23,719 nt of DNA, from the IMG/VR virus record IMGVR_UViG_3300027714_000122, positions 1-23,719 of that record; one strand, written 5' to 3'. Both the position numbers and the translations under genes were made by a program. Below, piece after piece: positions 1-4,174 of this stretch. Each line of letters opens with the position of its first letter. Position 1 is the stretch's first letter. The notes below the pieces were generated by a model, which saw nothing but the letters and a program-made list of their open reading frames with translations, searched no databases and was not told the DNA's origin. The stretch is from a virus.

Positions 1-3
1 GAT

Positions 4-366
4 ATGACCAACACAGTGTACATCGTGACAAGAGCAAGAGAGAATAAATTTGGGTGGACGCCAGACCTGACAGACGCAGCCAAATACGCTGACAAAATGC
101 AGGTGGTCTTCGAGCCTGAAGACAAACCACAGTTCAATCCAAGCAAGGCTATCGATACAGCTCGAAAGGTGATGCAGGGATTTAGCCCAGATGACTACCT
201 GCTCTGGGCTGGAGGTGGAGATCCAATAGCAGTCATGATTGCTTGCATGGTTGCATCTGAAGAAAGTGAGGAAGTGAATGTCCTACGTTGGGAGAGAAAC
301 TTCGATGAAGGTGAGAGAGATCGAAGGAAAGGTTGGTATCTCCCAGTTAAGTTAAATCTGGCTTGA
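4..366 (+). CDS. Conserved phage protein of unknown function (120 aa)
   Basis: Complete reading frame starting at the ATG at position 4; the upstream context is cut by the window edge, so a more upstream start cannot be excluded. The protein is soluble, with no signal peptide or membrane segment. It opens with a beta-strand-like VYIVTRA, has a central DYLLWAGGGDP segment (about residues 65-75) and ends with a charged WERNFDEGERDRRKGWYLPV region. The GGGDP turn followed by a hydrophobic helix looks like a small alpha/beta fold. Proteins of this general look are common as small accessory genes near phage replication or packaging modules, but I cannot give a function. It is the only gene upstream of the promoter-like region at 386-421, so it may belong to the preceding transcription unit. 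Confidence 0.75.
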   Translation: MTNTVYIVTRARENKFGWTPDLTDAAKYADKMQVVFEPEDKPQFNPSKAIDTARKVMQGFSPDDYLLWAGGGDPIAVMIACMVASEESEEVNVLRWERNFDEGERDRRKGWYLPVKLNLA

Positions 367-385
367 AAACTTTTTTTATCTTTTA

Positions 386-421
386 TTGATAAGAGGGGTT
401 GCTATACTGTATATAGTATAG
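386..421 (+). promoter_or_regulatory. Possible promoter with an overlapping 20-bp palindrome
   Basis: TTGATA at 386-391 is followed after 18 bases by TATATA at 410-415, a plausible sigma70-like pair. The stretch 402-421 (CTATACTGTATATAGTATAG) is an inverted repeat with a single non-Watson-Crick position (G409 opposite T414), so an operator over the -10 region is possible. It lies in the only clear gap before the small-gene series starting at 458. The region is A+T-rich, so part of the match could be chance. Confidence 0.35.
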
Positions 422-457
422 TAGGTTTAATTATAGTTAATTAGAAAGGGAAGCGAA

Positions 458-583
458 ATGAAAGTTAAGACAATTATTGTAGACTCAACTTCAAGGGCTT
501 GGAAGAAGGCACAGTTAAAACGTCATAAAGCAAAAGTTAGAAATGTCGGAAAGAAAATAAGTAAAGATCTAACAAATTATTAA
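458..583 (+). CDS. Small basic protein (41 aa)
   Basis: ATG at 458 preceded by a good ribosome-binding site (GAAAGGGAAG) and ended by TAA at 581-583. The 41-residue product is strongly basic, with Lys and Arg concentrated in the middle (WKKAQLKRHKAKVR, about residues 15-28). It begins with a short hydrophobic strand (TIIVD). The amphipathic basic helix could bind nucleic acid, but that is inference from composition only. It is the first gene after the promoter-like site at 386-421 and is followed 21 bases later by the next small gene. I do not recognise the family. Confidence 0.6.
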   Translation: MKVKTIIVDSTSRAWKKAQLKRHKAKVRNVGKKISKDLTNY

Positions 584-604
584 TCAACTGAGAAAGGAAG
601 TAAA

Positions 605-889
605 ATGGAAGTTTTTGTAAGTTCATATTTATATCGAGGAGAGTTGCCAAATGAAGCAACTCATCCAGATGAGGCTATTCAGGAAGCTTGGAATATAAAA
701 GCTGAAGATGCCAAAGGTTATCGTTATGTGTTGGATGGTTTTAATGTGGATTGTAAAGATAGTGCAGAGAAGCTTGAAGCAAAGATAAAAGCTCATTTGG
801 CTTCAGAAGGTAAGCTTAATCTTGATTATTGGACAGAGACTGAGCCTTGTTATGGTTCAGATGCGTATTGTGAAATGTATGGATTTTAA
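605..889 (+). CDS. Small acidic protein of unknown function (94 aa)
   Basis: ATG at 605 is preceded by GAGAAAGGAAG, a good ribosome-binding site. The product is soluble and mildly acidic, with a predicted strand start (MEVFVSSYLYRG), helical middle (DEAIQEAW and SAEKLEAKIKAHLASEG) and a Tyr/Cys-rich tail (CYGSDAYCEMYGF). No family recognised. The stop codon at 887-889 directly abuts the first strand of a hammerhead ribozyme (890-941), so its mRNA 3' end is probably set by ribozyme cleavage after 935. The tail (Y-G-x-D-x-Y pattern) loosely resembles the end of the next protein (969-1208), which might be a distant paralogue; the similarity is too weak to assert. Confidence 0.75.
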   Translation: MEVFVSSYLYRGELPNEATHPDEAIQEAWNIKAEDAKGYRYVLDGFNVDCKDSAEKLEAKIKAHLASEGKLNLDYWTETEPCYGSDAYCEMYGF

Positions 890-941
890 TTCGCACTGAT
901 GAGGGGGGTTGCTACCCCCCGAAACCCTCTGGGTCTGCGAA
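890..941 (+). ncRNA. Hammerhead ribozyme, type I, copy 1
   Basis: All core positions of the hammerhead are present in order. Stem I is TTCGCA 890-895 paired with TGCGAA 936-941 (6 bp). CTGATGA is at 896-902. Stem II is six G at 903-908 with six C at 915-920 and loop TTGCTA. GAAA is at 921-924. Stem III is CCC 925-927 with GGG 931-933 and loop TCT. U934 and C935 complete the GUC triplet, so cleavage is predicted between 935 and 936. The open end is stem I, making it type I. The 3-bp stem III is very short. Loop bases TTGC 909-912 can pair with GCAA 943-946. It starts at the base after the stop codon of the 605-889 gene. Recognised from the established consensus; activity not tested. Confidence 0.88.
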
Positions 942-946
942 AGCAA
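891..946 (+). repeat. Intergenic direct repeat, unit 1 (hammerhead region)
   Basis: This segment is repeated at 1209-1268. The 13 bases at 891-903 are identical to 1209-1221, and the roughly 29 bases from the end of stem II through the GCAA at 943-946 are identical to those ending at 1268. Only the stem II/loop region between them differs, and there the differences preserve pairing. The repeat is explained by the ribozyme plus a conserved GCAA extension. Confidence 0.9.
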
Positions 947-968
947 TAACAAAAAAGGAACTAAATTT

Positions 969-1208
969 ATGATAGTAGAAGTAAAAATAACTCTAGAGCT
1001 AGACGAGCCGAAGCCAAATGTTAATTATAGTTACATTGCTGAAGGGAGCGATCAAGAGAAAAGCGAAATTGCAAGTCAAACAAATCTAGCAATAATTAAT
1101 GCTGTGAAAGAAAAGTTAAATGAGTACGGAGCTGACGCTTTTCTGCAAGAAGATGATTATGGATATGATGGTTATGTAATAGATCATTCATTCCCATACG
1201 GACATTAA
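969..1208 (+). CDS. Small acidic protein flanked by two hammerhead ribozymes (79 aa)
   Basis: Start chosen at the ATG at 969, preceded by AAAAAAGGAA at a good distance. The in-frame TTG at 909 lies inside the ribozyme stem-loop and is unlikely to be used. The 79-aa product is acidic and soluble, with a strand (IVEVKITLEL), a helix (IINAVKEKLNEYG) and an aromatic, Asp-rich tail (DDYGYDGYVIDHSFPYGH). No family recognised. Its position is the notable point: hammerhead copies lie directly before its ribosome-binding site and directly after its stop codon. Cleavage at 935/936 and 1257/1258 would release a 322-nt RNA containing only this gene. Confidence 0.72.
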   Translation: MIVEVKITLELDEPKPNVNYSYIAEGSDQEKSEIASQTNLAIINAVKEKLNEYGADAFLQEDDYGYDGYVIDHSFPYGH

Positions 1209-1262
1209 TCGCACTGATGAGTGGTGGGGTTGCTCCCCACCCGAAACCCTCTGGGTCTGCGA
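1209..1262 (+). ncRNA. Hammerhead ribozyme, type I, copy 2
   Basis: Stem I is TCGCA 1209-1213 with TGCGA 1258-1262. CTGATGA is at 1214-1220. Stem II is G1221-C1242, a bulged T1222, then GGTGGGG 1223-1229 with CCCCACC 1235-1241. GAAA is at 1243-1246, stem III CCC 1247-1249 with GGG 1253-1255, and U1256 and C1257 precede the predicted cleavage. Relative to copy 1 the stem II sequence changes on both strands but still pairs, which supports selection on RNA structure. Loop TTGC 1230-1233 can again pair with GCAA 1265-1268. It starts at the base after the stop codon of the 969-1208 gene, and cleavage would leave a 28-nt leader before the ATG at 1286. Confidence 0.87.
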
Positions 1263-1268
1263 AAGCAA
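1209..1268 (+). repeat. Intergenic direct repeat, unit 2 (hammerhead region)
   Basis: Second copy of the repeat at 891-946, about 320 bases downstream. The two copies bracket one small gene, so this may have arisen by duplication of a gene-plus-ribozyme unit or by insertion of a ribozyme-bounded element. Confidence 0.9.
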
Positions 1269-1285
1269 TTTAGAAAGGAAGAAAA

Positions 1286-1477
1286 ATGGCATCCAAAAAA
1301 AAACCAGATTCAATCTACAAATACATTTGTAAAGATACACTCAACTCTAGGACTTTTAATTCATTTAAAAAAGTTAGAGAAAGTGTCGTTTCATTACCTA
1401 AAATACCAGAGAAATTTATTGCATCTAAAAATGATGATGAAAATATAATAGATATTAATAATGAGGGAGGAGATTAA
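1286..1477 (+). CDS. Small basic protein of unknown function (63 aa)
   Basis: ATG at 1286 follows AGAAAGGAAG, a good ribosome-binding site located just downstream of the second hammerhead's cleavage point. The product is Lys/Ser-rich with a basic first half (MASKKKPDSIYKYICKD) and an acidic Asn/Asp-rich tail (NDDENIIDINNEGGD). There is no membrane segment and no recognised domain. The stop lies one base before the start of the zinc-ribbon gene at 1479, so the two are probably translated together. Function unknown. Confidence 0.6.
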   Translation: MASKKKPDSIYKYICKDTLNSRTFNSFKKVRESVVSLPKIPEKFIASKNDDENIIDINNEGGD

Positions 1478-1478
1478 T

Positions 1479-1667
1479 ATGACACTCGCAGTTTCACATT
1501 GTCCAGATTGTCATAAAAAACTAAAGGCTAAAGACTCAAGAGAACACACTGCCTATGGATTTCAAACAGTCAAAAGAAGAAGAGTGTGCTTGGAATGTGA
1601 CTTTAGAATAACTACAATAGAAGTGCCACTCAATGTTGGTAACGAAGTATTCGGAGAGGATAATTAA
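1479..1667 (+). CDS. NrdR-like zinc-ribbon protein lacking the ATP-cone (62 aa)
   Basis: Start chosen at the ATG at 1479 because GGGAGGAG lies just upstream; the in-frame ATG at 1461 is inside the previous gene. The protein is one treble-clef zinc ribbon: C8-P-D-C11 and C37-L-E-C40. The middle and end match NrdR, the bacterial repressor of ribonucleotide reductase genes: an acidic-Ser-Arg element (DSR, 19-21), an Arg triplet (33-35) directly before the second Cys pair, and FRITTIE (42-48), which corresponds to NrdR's RFTTxE. NrdR is about 150 aa with an ATP-cone after the ribbon; here the protein stops after the ribbon. I infer a DNA-binding protein without nucleotide sensing. It could act on its own phage promoters or on host NrdR boxes. 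A generic phage zinc-finger regulator is the alternative. Confidence 0.7.
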   Translation: MTLAVSHCPDCHKKLKAKDSREHTAYGFQTVKRRRVCLECDFRITTIEVPLNVGNEVFGEDN

Positions 1668-1820
1668 ATGGATCTCGAAAAAAATGAAATTGAATTATTA
1701 CTAATCGCAATCAATAGCATTATAGTTCCAGATGAAATACAACTTCATCCTAAAGATCGAACTACAGCTATTAAAAAAAGAGCTATACGAAAATTAAATA
1801 AAATGAAAAAAGAGGATTAA
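1668..1820 (+). CDS. Small protein of unknown function (50 aa)
   Basis: ATG at 1668 immediately follows the stop of the zinc-ribbon gene (TAAATG), and the frame ends at TAA 1818-1820, directly followed by the next ATG. The likely ribosome-binding site is GGAGAGGA inside the end of the preceding gene. The product has an acidic, hydrophobic N-terminal helix (LEKNEIELLLIAINSIIV) and a very basic C-terminal half (IKKRAIRKLNKMKKED), a two-helix layout. No family recognised. Tight packing between two coding genes supports that it is real. Confidence 0.55.
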   Translation: MDLEKNEIELLLIAINSIIVPDEIQLHPKDRTTAIKKRAIRKLNKMKKED

Positions 1821-1886
1821 ATGCTAATATCACTTATCGGTTTTATAGTTGGAACAATAGTCATCGCAATGATTATGTATAATTAA
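1821..1886 (+). CDS. 21-aa single-pass membrane microprotein
   Basis: The ATG at 1821 abuts the previous stop codon, and AAAAAAGAGGA upstream could serve as ribosome-binding site. The 21-residue product is almost entirely one hydrophobic helix (ISLIGFIVGTIVIAMIM) with a GxxxG-like spacing (G7, G11) that often mediates helix packing. It is too short for standard gene callers. The tight ATG/stop junctions on both sides favour a real gene, but so short a frame in A+T-rich DNA could arise by chance. Possible roles are a membrane-effector microprotein or lysis accessory; none can be shown. Confidence 0.4.
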   Translation: MLISLIGFIVGTIVIAMIMYN

Positions 1887-1899
1887 AAAGGAATAAATC

Positions 1900-2190
1900 A
1901 TGATACTGAAATCTTGGAAGTTTAAAGGATTTAATGCAAAGCAAACCATGCCAGATTGGGTGCAGGAAAACTCCAGCAAAAGAAAGGGAAGCTCAAACCT
2001 CTTTGCACATACACAAGCTGGAGAAACTCCAGTGAAAAATGGGCAATACATAGCTCTCTCTTTGAGAGGCCACATAACAATTCACGATGATAAACCAGAT
2101 AATCTATTCGTTGTTACAAAAGAAATAATTGCAGGGATTGCATTCTTAACTATAGTTGCCGTCGTTATTGTCGTTATTCTTGCTATGTGA
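1900..2190 (+). CDS. Small protein with C-terminal membrane anchor (96 aa)
   Basis: ATG at 1900 follows AAAAAGGAATAAATC, a good ribosome-binding site. The first ~70 residues are polar and basic, with Ser/Lys-rich stretches (NSSKRKGSSNLF). The last ~22 residues (IIAGIAFLTIVAVVIVVILAM) form one clear transmembrane helix ending at the C-terminus, a tail-anchored layout with most of the protein probably in the cytoplasm. No family recognised. It is the last gene before the terminator at 2220-2247 and closes the small-gene block. Confidence 0.65.
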   Translation: MILKSWKFKGFNAKQTMPDWVQENSSKRKGSSNLFAHTQAGETPVKNGQYIALSLRGHITIHDDKPDNLFVVTKEIIAGIAFLTIVAVVIVVILAM

Positions 2191-2219
2191 TATGGATATA
2201 CATACTGTCTCGAAAACTT

Positions 2220-2247
2220 GGCCCACTTAGGTGGGTCTTTCTTTTTT
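2220..2247 (+). terminator. Rho-independent terminator before the terminase genes
   Basis: GGCCCAC 2220-2226 pairs with GTGGGTC 2231-2237 (7 bp including one G-U) around loop TTAG. It is followed by TTTCTTTTTT (2238-2247). It lies 30 bases after the stop of the membrane-anchored protein gene and separates the small-gene block from the packaging genes. The 57 bases between it and the terminase start hold no clear promoter that I can defend. Confidence 0.85.
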
Positions 2248-2304
2248 CTGCATTATGTATTACATTAATCAAAATACAGCTCACCACTGCAAGAAAGGTT
2301 AGGA

Positions 2305-2772
2305 ATGGCAAAGAAAAAAAATCCAGTCGGTAGACCTAAGTTCGAGATCACTGATGAGGTTCTTGAGAAGACAGAACTCCTTATGGCAAAGGGTTTAACA
2401 GTAGAACAATGTGCAGGAATGCTAGGCATTTCTCCAGCAACTTTCTACAATAAACAACTAGAAAATTTGGAGTTTATGGAGACTATAAAAAGAGGTCAGG
2501 CTCTTGGGATTGATGCTGTGACCAATGCTTTGTTCGAGAATGCTACTGTAGAACGAGATAATACTGCGATTATTTTCTATCTTAAAAACAGAGCAGGGTG
2601 GGTAGATAAGCAAGAAATTCAAGCAACTGTCGAACAAAAACACGTTATCGATTTAACAAGGATACCTGATGAACAGCTCAAATCTATTGAAGCAGCATTT
2701 AGCAGGGCTGACGCTAGAGAAGGTGAAAGCGGAGCAATACCGCAGATCATTGAAGGCGTTTACAGCAGCTAG
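2305..2772 (+). CDS. terS: Terminase small subunit
   Basis: The small terminase subunit recognises viral DNA and hands it to the large subunit for packaging. The 155-aa protein starts at the ATG at 2305 after AAGAAAGGTTAGGA. A basic N-terminus with an AT-hook-like GRPK (9-12) precedes a helix-turn-helix (about 31-52, LTVEQCAGMLGISPATFY). A helical oligomerisation region and the phrase YLKNRAGW, typical of small-terminase proteins, follow. The acidic C-terminus would contact the large subunit. It comes directly before and overlaps the large-subunit gene. Family assignment rests on the HTH layout, the NRAGW motif and the neighbour; length is normal. Confidence 0.88.
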   Translation: MAKKKNPVGRPKFEITDEVLEKTELLMAKGLTVEQCAGMLGISPATFYNKQLENLEFMETIKRGQALGIDAVTNALFENATVERDNTAIIFYLKNRAGWVDKQEIQATVEQKHVIDLTRIPDEQLKSIEAAFSRADAREGESGAIPQIIEGVYSS

Positions 2773-4174
2773 TTGGGCTACAATCGAGCCTGGTGTGCCA
2801 TTCCTAAACAATTGGCACATTGATGCAATAAATGAGCACCTCCAAGCTGTGATCGAGGGTGATATCAAACGCCTGATCATCAATATACCTCCACGGCACA
2901 TGAAAAGCCTCTCGACTGCTGTATTACTTCCAGCATGGGCATGGACACGAGATCCGTCCATGAAGTTTATGTATGCATCTTACGCTGCCTCACTGTCGAT
3001 CAGAGATAGCACCAAGTGCCGTAGGTTGATTGAGAGCCCTTGGTATCAGGCTCACTTCCCAGATATTACCTTGACATCTGATCAAAATACCAAAGGTCGA
3101 TTTGAGAACTCTGCTACTGGATATCGTATAGCTACCTCAGTTGGGGCAGCAGCTACTGGAGATGGTGGTGACGTGGTGCTAATTGACGATCCTGCATCTG
3201 CAAGTGACGCTCAGTCTTCAGCTATGAGAACTTCTGTCATGGAGTGGTGGGATCAGACAATGCAGACACGTTTGAACGATCCAAAGACTGGTGCATTTAT
3301 TATCATTGCCCAGAGGCTTCATGAGCAAGATTTATGTGGTCATATACTCTCACAAGAGCTTGGTGATGACTGGGATCACCTTATGTTGCCCAGTCGCTAC
3401 GAAATAGGTCATCCTACGCCAGTCAGGTCATCTCTGGGGTTTACAGATCCAAGAACTAAGGAGGGTGAGCTTCTCTGGCCTGAACGCATGGATGAAAAGA
3501 CAGTATCTGACCTAGAACGCTCTCTGGGCTCTTATGCAGCTGCTGGTCAGCTCCAACAGCGTCCAGCTCCAAAGGGTGGTGGTATTCTCAAGGCTGAGTG
3601 GTGGGTTCCTTGGGAAAGTGATGACCTACCTGATATTGAGTATGTCCTACAGTCGTATGACACTGCATTCAGCACCAAAGAAACTGCCGACTACTCAGCT
3701 CGCACAACTTGGGGTGTTTTCAAAATGAACGGTCAAATGAATGCCATAGTTCTCGAAATGTGGTATGATCGAGTGAGCTATCCTGATCTCAGGAAAATGG
3801 CACAAGAATCATATGAGGAGTGGCAACCTGACACAATCCTGATCGAGAAACGAGCATCAGGTCAATCGTTGCTCCAAGATTTACGTCAATCTGGATTGCC
3901 TGTATTAGCCTACAATCCTGATCGAGACAAACAAGCACGAGCTCACGCATCGTCTGCACTTTTGGAAGACGGAAGAATTTGGTATCCAAAAGGAAAAAAG
4001 TGGTGTAAAACATTAATTGATACCTGTGCTCAATTTCCAAAAGGTCATGATGACTTGGTAGACACTTGCACTCAGGCTTGGTTAAGATTACGAAAAGGGT
4101 GGTTTGTAACTCACTCAAATGATTTTGATGAAGATGATTATGAAGAGAGAAAAAGGATAACTCTGTATGGCTAG
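2669..4174 (+). CDS. terL: Terminase large subunit (ATPase and nuclease)
   Basis: This is the packaging motor: an N-terminal ATPase pumps DNA through the portal and a C-terminal RNase H-fold nuclease cuts the concatemer. In 501 aa I see a Walker A-type PPRHMKSLS (74-82; Met takes the place of the usual Gly before Lys), Walker B VVLIDDP (169-175) and a coupling motif AQRLHEQD (214-221). The nuclease acidic residues are D331 in QSYDTAF, E393 in LIEKRASG and the HDD at 460-462. The ATG at 2669 overlaps the small-subunit gene by 104 bases. An AAGGA six bases upstream supports this start, and little of the ATPase fold would be lost at any later start. The portal gene overlaps its end by 8 bases, implying coupled translation. 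Confidence 0.95.
   Translation: MNSSNLLKQHLAGLTLEKVKAEQYRRSLKAFTAASWATIEPGVPFLNNWHIDAINEHLQAVIEGDIKRLIINIPPRHMKSLSTAVLLPAWAWTRDPSMKFMYASYAASLSIRDSTKCRRLIESPWYQAHFPDITLTSDQNTKGRFENSATGYRIATSVGAAATGDGGDVVLIDDPASASDAQSSAMRTSVMEWWDQTMQTRLNDPKTGAFIIIAQRLHEQDLCGHILSQELGDDWDHLMLPSRYEIGHPTPVRSSLGFTDPRTKEGELLWPERMDEKTVSDLERSLGSYAAAGQLQQRPAPKGGGILKAEWWVPWESDDLPDIEYVLQSYDTAFSTKETADYSARTTWGVFKMNGQMNAIVLEMWYDRVSYPDLRKMAQESYEEWQPDTILIEKRASGQSLLQDLRQSGLPVLAYNPDRDKQARAHASSALLEDGRIWYPKGKKWCKTLIDTCAQFPKGHDDLVDTCTQAWLRLRKGWFVTHSNDFDEDDYEERKRITLYG

Noticed and set aside
349-380. Possible terminator after the first gene (AAGTT...AACTT then T run)
   Set aside because: The stem is about five A-T-rich pairs; the T run alone is not enough.
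903-920. Interpretation of the GC-rich stem before 921 as a plain terminator
   Set aside because: No T run follows, and the flanking CTGATGA and GAAA with stem I and III fit the hammerhead exactly in both copies.
1221-1448. 75-aa open frame starting within the second ribozyme
   Set aside because: It begins inside stem II of the hammerhead and overlaps the better supported gene at 1286-1477 in another frame; no ribosome-binding site.
1830-2075. Minus-strand 81-aa frame
   Set aside because: It lies opposite well-supported plus-strand genes with ribosome-binding sites; all neighbours run on the plus strand.
2341-2360. ACTGATGAGG in the terminase small-subunit gene as another hammerhead core
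   Set aside because: No stem II partner, GAAA or cleavage triplet in the expected order; coding sequence explains it.
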